Of a stretch of DNA of 45,333 nucleotides, positions 17,341 through 25,332 are shown piece by piece. The translations under genes were made by a program, and so were the position numbers. Below the pieces are notes generated by a model that saw nothing but the letters and a program-made list of their open reading frames with translations, was not told the DNA's origin and made no database searches. The first letter of the stretch is position 1, and the number at the start of each line of letters is the position of its first letter. Where the stretch lies: the IMG/VR virus record IMGVR_UViG_3300033150_001646, positions 1-45,333 of that record; one strand, 5' to 3'. The stretch comes from a virus.

Positions 17341-17915
17341 TCTTCGACCCTTCCATCCTCGTAAATTTTTTTCAGCTTCTTTCCTTTCAAACCCAAAACG
17401 TAAACCGTCTGCCGCCTGCCCTCCTTAACCCTCCTTACAAGCTTCTTCTCTCTTGGAATGTCATTTGAATCGTGATAACCACAGTTAGGGCATATCGGAG
17501 AAACAAACTTTACAATCCTGTCGCCCTGTCGGATATATTCAACAAAAGCCTTGTCCGAAGACGGCAGCTCTGCAGAACTTTTAGCAAACTGCCATTTAAA
17601 ACCGCATTTGCCGCAAACATGATAAGAAAAAAGTTTAATTATGTTCTCCCGCTTGGCTATTATGGTTTCACCATTTTTCGCTCTCACATGGTAAAACCTG
17701 TTTTTTGTTGGAATTGCAAGAATGTTATCGTTCTGGAATGAAATTTTTGCAGCTAAATCTTCGTCAAACGGATACCAGCCAAAACCTACAACATCCTTCC
17801 AGTTTATTCCCTTCAAACTATTCTCTTTTCCAGTGTTCGGATCAAACTGTGGAATAATCCGCCCGTCCTTCAGTTCGGCAATCCAGAAAAAGGTAAGAGG
17901 AACGAGACTGGGCAT
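17334..17915 (-). CDS. Zinc-ribbon protein of unknown function
   Basis: 193 aa. One zinc ribbon is split across the middle: C-x2-C in CGKCGFKW near residue 100 and C-x2-C in CPNCGYH near residue 143. It is flanked by strand-rich N-terminal and basic C-terminal regions (KKLVRRVKEGRRQTVYVLG). It shares a 7-bp overlap with the protease gene. Ribbons like this stabilise small viral proteins or bind DNA or protein. No family is recognised. Confidence 0.6.
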   Translation of the reverse strand: MPSLVPLTFFWIAELKDGRIIPQFDPNTGKENSLKGINWKDVVGFGWYPFDEDLAAKISFQNDNILAIPTKNRFYHVRAKNGETIIAKRENIIKLFSYHVCGKCGFKWQFAKSSAELPSSDKAFVEYIRQGDRIVKFVSPICPNCGYHDSNDIPREKKLVRRVKEGRRQTVYVLGLKGKKLKKIYEDGRVEEC

Positions 17916-17927
17916 TACCTTTTTCTC

Positions 17928-18521
17928 CTAAATCTCGTCGTAGCTGAAATACAACGTTTCGTCTGCTTGTTCGCCTTGTGTGGCATCTGACGCAACTTTG
18001 GCTTGAAGCACGACAGCCTTGCATTTGCCTGCTGCTGTGTGGTCTGTGCTGTCAACTGTTGCCTTGTTGCTGCTTGTCCAGTAAGTCACGCTTCTAGTTG
18101 GTGTTGTTTGAGTGTTGTAGTAGTCATGCCCGTTTGTTGCATCGTCTATTGCATGTCCCGTTGTGCCTTGAGTGCCTGTTGCTACATCATACTCTGAGTC
18201 CATCGGGCAACCGATGTCGCCAGAGTCACGATTTCCTATGAGAAGGTCTCCGCCTGTGCCTACAGTCCAGCCAAGGGTACCGTCCGACCAGAACTTTATG
18301 TTGTTTATTTTCGTGAACGTGCCACCTGTTATCTTCAGGTACACGTGTATCCAGTAGCTGTAGTTGTAACCGCTGGTTGGTATCGGAATCGGATAAGAAG
18401 TGTCGCTTGGGCTGAACTGGTCGGCTGTTTGCAGTCTGGTAGAAGCAGTAATTTCAGATTCAGTAGCAGGCGATCCGTCTGAGCCTCCTGTTGCCTGATA
18501 GATTCCTACAGTAGCTACCAT
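17928..18521 (-). CDS. Putative virion structural protein, first gene of the tail operon
   Basis: 197 aa, rich in Gly, Thr, Ser, Asp and Tyr, with few charged residues and a strand-rich pattern (SYWIHVYLKITGGTFTKINN, IKFWSDGTLGWTVGTGGDLL), like head-decoration or tail-sheath-free virion proteins. AGGAGGT precedes the ATG. It is the first gene after the 18.57-kb promoter and its T-rich terminator gap, so it should be strongly expressed. No specific family is recognised. Confidence 0.6.
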   Translation of the reverse strand: MVATVGIYQATGGSDGSPATESEITASTRLQTADQFSPSDTSYPIPIPTSGYNYSYWIHVYLKITGGTFTKINNIKFWSDGTLGWTVGTGGDLLIGNRDSGDIGCPMDSEYDVATGTQGTTGHAIDDATNGHDYYNTQTTPTRSVTYWTSSNKATVDSTDHTAAGKCKAVVLQAKVASDATQGEQADETLYFSYDEI

Positions 18522-18535
18522 ATTTTTACCTCCTG

Positions 18536-18573
18536 TTAATCGTTATAATCGTAATAAAAAACATGTTTATAAA
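18536..18573 (-). promoter_or_regulatory. Promoter of the tail operon
   Basis: On the minus strand a TTTATAAA TATA box (18573-18566) is followed by a periodic tract (TTTATTACGATTATAACG) and then AGGAGGT. It starts the 18.5 to 0.9 kb operon. Confidence 0.65.
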
Positions 18574-18603
18574 GGTTGTTATTGCTTATTTGGTTAGCAG
18601 ATA

Positions 18604-18635
18604 AGGTATTTTCAAAAATAAAAAGAAAAAAAGGA
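18604..18635 (-). terminator. T-rich terminator of the capsid operon
   Basis: Directly after the TAA at 18636 the minus strand reads a run of T7, C, T5, A, T5. This is the usual archaeal intrinsic terminator, placed between the capsid operon end and the next promoter. Confidence 0.65.
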
Positions 18636-18803
18636 TTATTTTTCAGTAAGCTTCTTTATTTCTTGTTGTAACCGCTGGTTTTCGGCAAGCAACTGCTCTA
18701 CAAGCCTGCTCATGGAAACACCTTCTTTGCGAGCCAAGTTCTCAATAGCCTGCATAAGCTCGTTAGGCACGTAAGCGCTCAAATGAACTCTACGCTTAAC
18801 CAC
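18636..18803 (-). CDS. Ribbon-helix-helix protein
   Basis: 55 aa from a GTG start at 18803, with GAGGTG six bases upstream overlapping the stop of the preceding gene. The sequence is a textbook RHH unit: strand VKRRVHLSAYV, helix PNELMQAIENLARKEG, then VSMSRLVEQLLAEN and a short coiled-coil tail (QRLQQEIKKLTEK). RHH proteins bind DNA as dimers through the strand. Found as the last gene of the capsid operon, just before its terminator and the tail promoter, it is a good candidate for regulating that promoter. Confidence 0.85.
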   Translation of the reverse strand: MVKRRVHLSAYVPNELMQAIENLARKEGVSMSRLVEQLLAENQRLQQEIKKLTEK

Positions 18804-18814
18804 TGTATACACCT

Positions 18815-18994
18815 CTAGTCGTCGTAAACAACCACTGCAACCGCTTGAGTGCCATATTTTGAAATGGTCACAGAATGAATTGTCGTAACCGCTGAGATAG
18901 CATCGTAAATCTTCTTACTTAAGTGGTCAGATGCTGCCGTTTCGTCGTCTCCATCATGCACTTTTCCGAAAAAAACCTTAACATGCCTCGCCAT
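18815..18994 (-). CDS. Small protein of the capsid operon
   Basis: 59 aa from the ATG at 18994, chosen because GGTGA lies five bases upstream; the GTG at 19003 is part of that site. It begins ARHVKVFFGKVHDGDDETAA and ends in strands (HSVTISKYGTQAVAVVVYDD), suggesting a compact alpha/beta fold. No family recognised. It lies between a helical protein and the RHH gene. Confidence 0.55.
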   Translation of the reverse strand: MARHVKVFFGKVHDGDDETAASDHLSKKIYDAISAVTTIHSVTISKYGTQAVAVVVYDD

Positions 18995-19019
18995 AAGCGT
19001 CACCGCGCACGTTTAGTTT

Positions 19020-19250
19020 TTAGAGCCTCCCATACTTGCCAGCGTGAATTTCCTCGTAGAGTTTTTGCATGTCTTTGAACTTCATTGTCATGTTGAACTT
19101 GGGCACCTTGTAGTTTTTCGGGTCTTCCTTTGCTTTCTTTTTCAATGCTTCCACGTGTGCCTGCAAAGTGTAGGCTAGCTGCCTGTGTTCAGGACTTTCA
19201 TAGGCAAAGGCTTCCTTTACCTTCTTAGCTGCTTTCTTTACTCTTTCCAT
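19020..19250 (-). CDS. Small helical basic protein of the capsid operon
   Basis: 76 aa, helical and Lys-rich (ERVKKAAKKVKEAFAYESPE; LQAHVEALKKKAKEDP). No domain recognised. AGGTG seven bases before the ATG overlaps the stop of the decoration-like gene. Its position after the capsid and decoration genes suggests a head-associated protein, but this is inference. Confidence 0.55.
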   Translation of the reverse strand: MERVKKAAKKVKEAFAYESPEHRQLAYTLQAHVEALKKKAKEDPKNYKVPKFNMTMKFKDMQKLYEEIHAGKYGRL

Positions 19251-19260
19251 CTAGGCACAC

Positions 19261-19587
19261 CTAGCCATGTTTTCCTACAGCAACGAAGTCGGCAACAACG
19301 CTGGAAAGGTCTGTCGTAGCAGCAACTTGTACCAGTGCTCCGTCTGCAGCAGCATCATAGTCGCCGTAGTATGCAAGTACCTTGCCGTTTGCCTTGTCCC
19401 ATGCAAGCACGTAGCCACCTGTCCTTGTAGAAAGGAAAAGATGATTGAGCTCTGTCAGTCCAAAGTCGCCTGTGGACAAGGTGTCGCCGCCAGTGGCATA
19501 GCTATTGCTCATTGTTATAGTGCCGAAGACTATCTGCACGTCGCCCCAAACCGTTTGATGTGTTACGGAAACTGAAACGCTACCCAT
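19261..19587 (-). CDS. Probable capsid decoration/stabilising protein
   Basis: 108 aa, strand-rich and Gly/Thr/Ala-rich (WGDVQIVFGTITMSNSYATG, HLFLSTRTGGYVLAWDKANG, KVLAYYGDYDAAADGALVQV), in the slot right after the major capsid gene, where decoration proteins lie. AAGGAG precedes the ATG. Several phage proteins with this composition (ending in V-A-V-G) occur next to major capsid genes. The specific family is uncertain. Confidence 0.6.
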   Translation of the reverse strand: MGSVSVSVTHQTVWGDVQIVFGTITMSNSYATGGDTLSTGDFGLTELNHLFLSTRTGGYVLAWDKANGKVLAYYGDYDAAADGALVQVAATTDLSSVVADFVAVGKHG

Positions 19588-19611
19588 CGTTGTCTACTCT
19601 CCTTAAGTCGC

Positions 19612-20826
19612 TTACTTGAGCGACCTTAGCTTGCCCTGTGTCTTGAACCTTGTGCAGATGGTTTCAGCCTCTGTAAGGAACCAGTATTCCTCTGTCAGCT
19701 TGTCTTTAGCCAAGTACTGGCTGGTTTGTTCTGGTGTCAAGTAGGTTGTTGGTGTTACAACTTTGATGAACAATGTTTCTAGGTCTAACAGGTAGATTCT
19801 GCTGATAGTGTCTTTTGGACAGTTATGGTCGACTATTATTGGAATATCGTTGTAACTGCTAAGAGTTATTCCTGCTTCTACTCCTCTTTCCGTCTGCACA
19901 CCGTTAACTGTCAGTTGAACTTTCACTGGATTGAAGAAACGTTCTTTCGGCTCAACAAGCTGTTTCCATCTTCGATACGTGTCCCAGCCTGTTATGAACA
20001 CTTGGTTTCTTGGGTTGGCTCCATTTTTCCTTGTCTGATAAACTAGTGCGTCTACAGCGTCAAGGTTGAAGGTTGCATCTGTTGTAAAGTCAGGGTTGCC
20101 ACCTTGGAACGTTACGGTTCCGTCTCCGTGTACTACTACAGCGTCATAGGTTGTTCCTGTGTCTCGGTCTATTGTACTGCCATACTTTTTCCACGGGTCA
20201 AAGGCATGATCGTATGAACCTCCAACATCATCCTCTTCAGCGTCGTTGCTTATTATTCTGTCAATGCTTTCAAGAAGGTCTTTGCCTGCATAGTTAGCAC
20301 TTAAACTGCCTGCTGTAGATTCAGCGTCTTCCAAGAGTGCTTGGTCTAATCCAAGCTTGTGTGCGTTGGCAGCCCAGTTGCGGTATTCGTCAAGGCTTAT
20401 AGTATCGTCACCTGTTTTGCTGAGCAAAGCCATTTTACGGCTGTATTCGATGGCTGTTATCATCTGCTTGAAGCTTGTTTTCAAAGCAGCCCACGTCGGT
20501 TGTACAGTATCTGGTATGCTTCCTGTCTCCGTCACGCCTGAAATTATGCTTGACGGGTCAGCGGTTATAACGCGCCAGCCACTTTTAGTCCATGGTTTCT
20601 TTGGCAAAACAGCAAAAGTGTTTGCTTCTCTGTTTATCCAGTCCCATACTGTTTTGCCGTAGAACTCTTGAAGCACGCCTGTAGTTGAAGTCAACAGTGG
20701 ATCGTCTGCTTTGGCAAATTTTCTGTACCAGCCGAAAAATCCTAAGTCCTTCTGCAGACTGTTCTCCATGAGCTCGTTGTATCCGTATGGATTCCACTCT
20801 CTTATCTGGTCTGGACTCAGTTTCAT
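19612..20826 (-). CDS. Major capsid protein (HK97 fold)
   Basis: 404 aa. Order protease-scaffold-capsid, size and sequence all fit. It has an N-terminal helical arm (PDQIREWNPYGYNELMENSL), the long spine-helix region (ALKTSFKQMITAIEYSRKMA), a P-domain part with LDAVDALVYQTRKNGANPRN then VFITGWDTYRRWKQL, and a C-terminal strand series (LTEEYWFLTEAETICTRF) typical of phage capsids. GGAGGT precedes the ATG, which overlaps the protease stop by four bases. It forms the icosahedral shell after scaffold removal. Confidence 0.85.
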   Translation of the reverse strand: MKLSPDQIREWNPYGYNELMENSLQKDLGFFGWYRKFAKADDPLLTSTTGVLQEFYGKTVWDWINREANTFAVLPKKPWTKSGWRVITADPSSIISGVTETGSIPDTVQPTWAALKTSFKQMITAIEYSRKMALLSKTGDDTISLDEYRNWAANAHKLGLDQALLEDAESTAGSLSANYAGKDLLESIDRIISNDAEEDDVGGSYDHAFDPWKKYGSTIDRDTGTTYDAVVVHGDGTVTFQGGNPDFTTDATFNLDAVDALVYQTRKNGANPRNQVFITGWDTYRRWKQLVEPKERFFNPVKVQLTVNGVQTERGVEAGITLSSYNDIPIIVDHNCPKDTISRIYLLDLETLFIKVVTPTTYLTPEQTSQYLAKDKLTEEYWFLTEAETICTRFKTQGKLRSLK

Positions 20827-21278
20827 TCTTGCTTAACCTCCATTGCCTTTAAAACCTCTTCTTCTGAAGGAATTGGCTCACGTCCAAAGAACATCTTTCT
20901 AACGTCTACTGGTGCAGATGCTCCTGTTTCCACTGGCTTCTTTTCTGGAATAGACTCCATTTTCTCAACTTTTTCTTTGACGGTTTTGAGCTCTTCGATT
21001 TCGCCTTTGAGAGTGTCAACGGTTGCCTTTAGCTCGCCTATCATTTTGGCAAGCTGTTCAAAACGCTGGTCTTTCTCGATTTCTTCAACTTCTTTTTTGG
21101 TCTGCTGATATTTCTTCTGTAGTTGAGCAGTAACCTTTTCGATAGCTGCTTTTTCAACTTGTTTCATCAATTCCATCAGTTTTTCTTCTGGAGAAAGCTC
21201 CTGTTCCTGTTGGTTTGCTGTCTGGTCTGGTTCCTGCTGGTTTTGCTGTTCTTTTTCCAAATTGTCGTTTTCACTCAT
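20823..21278 (-). CDS. Nested scaffold protein from an internal start
   Basis: An in-frame ATG at 21278 in the protease gene has AAAGGAGG seven bases upstream. The product (151 aa, MSENDNLEKEQQ...) is acidic, Gln/Glu/Lys-rich and largely coiled coil (AQLQKKYQQTKKEVEEIEKD; LKATVDTLKGEIEELKTVKE), ending near VDVRKMFFGREPIPSEEEV. Like lambda Nu3 inside C, it would be made in excess as a scaffold without the protease domain. Confidence 0.75.
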   Translation of the reverse strand: MSENDNLEKEQQNQQEPDQTANQQEQELSPEEKLMELMKQVEKAAIEKVTAQLQKKYQQTKKEVEEIEKDQRFEQLAKMIGELKATVDTLKGEIEELKTVKEKVEKMESIPEKKPVETGASAPVDVRKMFFGREPIPSEEEVLKAMEVKQE

Positions 21279-22421
21279 GTTTTTTCCTCCTTTTCTTTTT
21301 TCACAAAACTCACTTTCTATGCCAAACCGCTTTGCAGCAGCACAGACGCGCCTAATCGCTGTTGCTCTGTGCTCAGGTGAAAGCTGGACTCCTCCTCTTG
21401 CACCGCCTAGCACGGCAAGAGCATTACGCACGTGTTCAGCATTATGTATCGGCAACTTGCGCACTTTCTTTCCGTTAGCGTCTGTGTAGACTACCGCAAA
21501 AGCAGAGTCTGGCAAGCGCTGTCTCTCTTCGTAGGAGAGACGTCCTTTTGCTAGGTCTTGTGGCATCACTCCTTTCACGTCCGTCTGTTTTGCCACTGTG
21601 TCGCCGTGGCTCGCGCTCACGTTGGGTGAGCATGATTTAATAATGTCGAAAAATGCAAGCTTGTTGCACGGGCGTGATACGTAGCTTACGTCGTTCACGT
21701 GCACGCCTTGCAACCACACTTTTGCCTGTCCAACCTTGGTTACAACTGGAAGAACAAAGCTGCCTCCTATGCTGTAGCCTTTAAGAACTCCTTTTTTGAT
21801 TAGAGCCCAGTACTCTGGATACGGCTTGCTTCTAACGTACCAGCCTATATCGTCTATTCTGCTTTCAGTAATGTCTCCTGCTGGAATATCAGTGTGATGC
21901 ATGAAAAAAATAGGCAGATCATAATTAGCCGCTGTTTCTTTGTAGCTTTCAGGAAAAATAACGTCGCCGTCACAGTCGCAAACAATCGTGCTAGCGTAGC
22001 CTCCAACTTCCATTTTTTCTTCGTCTATCTTGTCAAAAGGCATCTGTGCCAACACAAGATTGCACACTTCAATCGTGTTGCCTTCAGACTTGACAAAAGG
22101 CAAAGGCAAATCGGACTTGAGAAGACCATAGTTGTAGACGCCTGTTTCAGGATTGTATACTCCCAACCGTTCAAGAGTGAACTCGTAAAGCCGCCGTCCT
22201 GCCTCGCCGAACCGTTGAATTAAAACGTCCTGAACCTGCTGTAGCCTTTTAAGAATGGCGTCCAGCGAAACGTCAATCTTTTTGCTCCGCCGCCAACTGT
22301 CATAACACATTGCAATTATCTGGTTTCTTGGTCTATCTGGATCGGTATGACTTAATTCTCTGATGCAACGGCTTACAAAAGCGTTCTGTGTCTCTCCCCG
22401 CCTAGGCGTCGGAACAGGCAT
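20823..22421 (-). CDS. Prohead protease with scaffold domain (HK97 S78-like)
   Basis: 532 aa from the ATG at 22421 (AAGGAGG upstream). Domains in order: a conserved N-terminal helical region (RRGETQNAFVSRCIRELSHT); the HK97-type prohead protease core near 115-270 with H175/H176 (IFFMHHTD) and S217 (GYSIGGSF); a DUF6582-like segment near 285-375 (KLPIHNAEHVRNALAVLGG); and the scaffold from residue 382. It cleaves capsid and scaffold during head maturation. An internal start makes the scaffold alone. It forms an ATGA overlap with the capsid gene. Confidence 0.88.
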   Translation of the reverse strand: MPVPTPRRGETQNAFVSRCIRELSHTDPDRPRNQIIAMCYDSWRRSKKIDVSLDAILKRLQQVQDVLIQRFGEAGRRLYEFTLERLGVYNPETGVYNYGLLKSDLPLPFVKSEGNTIEVCNLVLAQMPFDKIDEEKMEVGGYASTIVCDCDGDVIFPESYKETAANYDLPIFFMHHTDIPAGDITESRIDDIGWYVRSKPYPEYWALIKKGVLKGYSIGGSFVLPVVTKVGQAKVWLQGVHVNDVSYVSRPCNKLAFFDIIKSCSPNVSASHGDTVAKQTDVKGVMPQDLAKGRLSYEERQRLPDSAFAVVYTDANGKKVRKLPIHNAEHVRNALAVLGGARGGVQLSPEHRATAIRRVCAAAKRFGIESEFCEKRKGGKNMSENDNLEKEQQNQQEPDQTANQQEQELSPEEKLMELMKQVEKAAIEKVTAQLQKKYQQTKKEVEEIEKDQRFEQLAKMIGELKATVDTLKGEIEELKTVKEKVEKMESIPEKKPVETGASAPVDVRKMFFGREPIPSEEEVLKAMEVKQE

Positions 22422-22678
22422 CACTTGTCCTCCTTTTTCCTGCAACAACAACAGTTTTTAGGCTTTGAAGAAAGCGGTCGTCCACAGTAGGGACAATATT
22501 TGTTTAGTTTAGTGCCACAGTAAGGACAATAATTCCAGTCGTCGTCAACATAGTTACCACATGTTGGACATGTTCTATAAACCCACCATGTCCATGTCCA
22601 CGTCCCTGTTTGCGGTGTCCAAATGTTACTGTCTGTTCCATCTGTTGTTGTTATTATTTCATAACTTAATGTGCCCAT
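22421..22678 (-). CDS. Zinc-ribbon protein, first gene of the capsid operon
   Basis: 85 aa. Two stacked C-x2-C...C-x2-C ribbons (CPTCGNYVDDDWNYCPYCG, then CPYCGRPL...CCCC) follow a strand-rich start (SYEIITTTDGTDSNIWTPQT; TWTWTWWVYR). GAGG lies before the ATG and the stop overlaps the protease ATG. It is the first gene behind the 22.75-kb divergent promoter, so it is expressed with the head genes. Function unknown. Confidence 0.65.
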   Translation of the reverse strand: MGTLSYEIITTTDGTDSNIWTPQTGTWTWTWWVYRTCPTCGNYVDDDWNYCPYCGTKLNKYCPYCGRPLSSKPKNCCCCRKKEDK

Positions 22679-22726
22679 AGTAGTAGCCTCGTTATCAAGG
22701 TAGTATGTGACTACGTATCACGCACT

Positions 22727-22754
22727 CTTAATAGTAATAATCGTCATTTATAAA
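22727..22754 (-). promoter_or_regulatory. Promoter of the capsid operon
   Basis: Minus-strand TTTATAAA (22754-22747) is followed by a periodic tract (ACGATTATTACTATTAAG, 22744-22727). It is divergent to the portal promoter and about 30 bp from it. Confidence 0.65.
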
Positions 22755-22782
22755 CTTTACTATTACGATTACGAACAAAACA

Positions 22783-22822
22783 TTTATATCAAGCGTTGTT
22801 TATTATTATTACAATAACGATA
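22783..22822 (+). promoter_or_regulatory. Promoter of the RHH-portal operon
   Basis: TTTATATC (22783-22790) is followed by TTTATTATTATTACAATAAC from 22798 and then AAAGGAGGA before the RHH ATG. The triplet tract covers the expected transcription start. Confidence 0.65.
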
Positions 22823-22835
22823 AAGGAGGAATCTA

Positions 22836-22994
22836 ATGTCCAAAAAGAAAAGGCAGATACAAGCAGTGCTAACGTTTAGCGTACCAATGGAAATAGCCAA
22901 AAAAATCGACAAGCTATCTGCCAAGTTCGAAAACCGCAGCCAATGCATCAAGTATCTAGTATGCAAGGCGTTAGAATTGGAGGAAAACAAATGA
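22836..22994 (+). CDS. Ribbon-helix-helix protein
   Basis: 52 aa. The strand is KKKRQIQAVLTFSVP, then helices MEIAKKIDKLSAKFENRS and QCIKYLVCKALELEEN, a clean RHH unit. AAAGGAGGA precedes the ATG. It is the first gene of the plus-strand operon and overlaps the portal start (ATGA). Its place at the divergent head/portal promoter, like a classical autoregulator, makes it the prime candidate to bind the triplet tracts on both sides. Confidence 0.85.
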   Translation: MSKKKRQIQAVLTFSVPMEIAKKIDKLSAKFENRSQCIKYLVCKALELEENK

Positions 22995-24565
22995 GTCTGC
23001 TGGAACGATTTAAACGAGCCTACAACGGTTTCAGGTTGAAAAAAGAAGAAACAGTGCCTCATACCATGCGGATTCCAGATGAAACCAAAAGAAAAACAAG
23101 AGTAGAAAAAAAGCCTGAACGACCCGACTACACGTTCGGTTGGAAAGGCTTGCCACGCAGAGCCTATGCAGGTGGAGATTTCATTGACGTTAAAGAACTC
23201 CGCAGGCTGGCTTTAACGCCGACTCCTTACATGTGCATTCAACGACTTGACAACGACGTAATGAACACCCAATGGGAAGTCATCCCTCTTGCAAAAGAAG
23301 GACAAAAAGAACCCGACATAACAGCAAAAAACCATGCAGAATGGATACGCAACTGGCTCTATTTTCAGCCAAACGAAAATGGAGAGCCTTTCATGCATGT
23401 GATTGCAAAAGCCGTTACAGACCTTTTAATATTGGATGCTGGAGTAATAATTAAGGAATACGGTAGAACAGGTAACCGCAGTCTTGTGCAGATTTGGGCA
23501 CGAGACGGTGGCGCATTCTGGAAGGAAGTAGACAAATACGGCAGACTTGGAAAAGTATTTCCCAACATTACTATTGAACAAAAAACATATAAAAACTATA
23601 AAGTAGGCTACTGGTTCAACGTTGGACAACCCTACATTCCATGGGAGCCACACGAAGTCATTTACATGATGCAGTACCCGCGGGCAGACATTCCCTACGG
23701 AACCAGCAAAATGTATGTTATCAAAACCTTGATAGGCGCCCTAATGCATGGAGAAGAATGGTATTACGAATACTGGCTTAAAGGAGGTATAGGAAGCTGC
23801 ATCATCGGCACCGAAGGAGAATTGACAGATGCCCAATGGAAGTCATGGACAGAAAGGCTTAAGAATAAGCTGGAAGCAAGCGGAATCAAACAGATTCCCA
23901 TGGACAGAGCGCCAACCGTACAGCCTTTAGGCATGCCAGAACAAATTAAATGGCTGGAAACAAAAGACGAGTACCGCCATCTTGTAATGGCAATCTTCAA
24001 CACAACACCTGAAATCCTTGGATTCACGAAAGACATACATAAGGCTACGGCAGAATCGCAAAGAAGCGTCTACATCAGACGTGGCTTGTACCCGCTGTTG
24101 CGCATGCTGGAATGGTATATTAACACGCAGATAATAGCAGAGTTTTTCACTGAAGAATATAAAGAACGTGGAATCTACGCCCACGGGCATAAGGGACGCT
24201 GGGCTGGACAGCCTGTAGACGTGCTTTTCCGCTTCAAACTTTTCGACCCAATAGGAGAAAGGCAGAAGCTGGAAATAGACGAAAAAAGATTGAAACTAGG
24301 ACTAACCACCATAAACAAGATACGTGCCCGTGAAGGGTTAAAACCAGTGCCGTGGGGAAACATTAACCCTCTGTTTCTGTTGTTCCCTCAACAGTGGAGC
24401 CAGAGCTTTTGGGGCTACGACTTCCATGATCCTGCATCATGGAGCAAACTGACAGGACTGCCAGCGCCTACAGAAGTACTTTCAGCAGTACAGCCGAAGG
24501 CAACAGACCATGAAATAGTCAAAGCATACAAGCTTTCCAGAATAGAAGAAACAGAAAGAAAGTAA
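22991..24565 (+). CDS. Portal protein
   Basis: 524 aa from the ATG at 22991 (GGAGG upstream; an earlier in-frame ATG at 22943 lies inside the RHH gene). It matches phage portals in size and sequence: LALTPTPYMCIQRLDNDVMN near 90; DLLILDAGVIIKEYGRTGNR; PHEVIYMMQYPRADIPYGTS; and the helical stem/crown region (AIFNTTPEILGFTKD), followed by the wing (FFTEEYKERGIYAHGHKG). It forms the packaging ring at one vertex. Unusually it is divergent from the protease and capsid genes and 6 kb from the terminase. Confidence 0.87.
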   Translation: MSLLERFKRAYNGFRLKKEETVPHTMRIPDETKRKTRVEKKPERPDYTFGWKGLPRRAYAGGDFIDVKELRRLALTPTPYMCIQRLDNDVMNTQWEVIPLAKEGQKEPDITAKNHAEWIRNWLYFQPNENGEPFMHVIAKAVTDLLILDAGVIIKEYGRTGNRSLVQIWARDGGAFWKEVDKYGRLGKVFPNITIEQKTYKNYKVGYWFNVGQPYIPWEPHEVIYMMQYPRADIPYGTSKMYVIKTLIGALMHGEEWYYEYWLKGGIGSCIIGTEGELTDAQWKSWTERLKNKLEASGIKQIPMDRAPTVQPLGMPEQIKWLETKDEYRHLVMAIFNTTPEILGFTKDIHKATAESQRSVYIRRGLYPLLRMLEWYINTQIIAEFFTEEYKERGIYAHGHKGRWAGQPVDVLFRFKLFDPIGERQKLEIDEKRLKLGLTTINKIRAREGLKPVPWGNINPLFLLFPQQWSQSFWGYDFHDPASWSKLTGLPAPTEVLSAVQPKATDHEIVKAYKLSRIEETERK

Positions 24566-24568
24566 ACG

Positions 24569-24608
24569 AAACCTTTTTATTTCCCTTTTTTTACGATTAT
24601 TATTATGA
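24569..24608 (+). promoter_or_regulatory. Possible promoter of the two small genes after portal
   Basis: A weak TTTTTATTT box (around 24574-24582) is followed by ACGATTATTATTATGAGG (24593-24610). GAGG then acts as the ribosome site of the next gene. Confidence 0.45.
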
Positions 24609-24617
24609 GGCTTCCCA

Positions 24618-24878
24618 ATGGGCAAAAAACGTGAAGCCAAAAACAAAGAATACAAACGGAAACTTGAAGAACTAGAAAGAGTTTTTGAACGTATCCTCCA
24701 CAACATTCACACCGATTTTCCGACAACATACACTGTCGGCGGGCTTCACGAAGATGACTTTCAATGGGCAATAAAACACGGAGAAAAGCTAGGAATGGTT
24801 CTGATAGCGTTCGTAATGTCAATCGACCTCTATCATTGGGACGCCTACTACGTAAAAAACGAAGGACAGTTTCCATAA
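24618..24878 (+). CDS. Small helical protein
   Basis: 86 aa. A Lys/Glu-rich helix (REAKNKEYKRKLEELERVFE) precedes a mixed part (HTDFPTTYTVGGLHEDDFQW; IAFVMSIDLYHWDAYY). No family recognised. GAGG lies seven bases upstream of the ATG. It is followed by the holin-like membrane gene and may belong to a lysis or membrane function. Confidence 0.55.
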   Translation: MGKKREAKNKEYKRKLEELERVFERILHNIHTDFPTTYTVGGLHEDDFQWAIKHGEKLGMVLIAFVMSIDLYHWDAYYVKNEGQFP

Positions 24879-24897
24879 AAAAGAAGGAGGTAAAAAA

Positions 24898-25314
24898 ATG
24901 AACAACACTCAAAAGCTGGTCATCGCGTTCGCCGTGTTTGCAGTACTGCTAGCTATATTCAGCGGACTACAAGAAGGATTTTCTGCAATCGATGTTTCTG
25001 CATTCCCTGAGCCCTTTGCAATGGTACTCACATACCTGCAACAGTTCTTCAACTCTGCAACCTTTATGATCATCATCGCCTACTTCAGAAACCTTCTCGG
25101 CTACGCCTACAACTGGTTGACGCTCCACAAGGAAAAAGGTGTAGAATTCGACTTTGCCAGATACCAAAAAACAATATTGTATTACGTGTCAATAATCAAC
25201 GTCTTCGTTGCTCCTCTGCCAGAACCGTTCAACTTCGTTGCAATAATAATAGGCGCCTTCGTGGACGTGCTGACCAGCGAATGGAAAAAGCTGCAGCAAG
25301 CAATGGAGAAATAG
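24898..25314 (+). CDS. Multi-pass membrane protein, holin candidate
   Basis: 138 aa with three hydrophobic segments (LVIAFAVFAVLLAIFSGL; FNSATFMIIIAYFRNLLGYA; YVSIINVFVAPLPEPFNFVA with IIIGAFVDVL). The C-terminus is basic (SEWKKLQQAMEK). AAGAAGGAGGT lies upstream. Size, three segments and charged tail fit class I holins, but archaeal holins are poorly known, so this is inference. Confidence 0.6.
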   Translation: MNNTQKLVIAFAVFAVLLAIFSGLQEGFSAIDVSAFPEPFAMVLTYLQQFFNSATFMIIIAYFRNLLGYAYNWLTLHKEKGVEFDFARYQKTILYYVSIINVFVAPLPEPFNFVAIIIGAFVDVLTSEWKKLQQAMEK

Positions 25315-25332
25315 AAAACGTAAAACCGCAAA

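Noticed and set aside
22943-22990. Earlier start for the portal protein
   Set aside because: It lies inside the RHH gene; the ATG at 22991 has GGAGG and an ATGA overlap.
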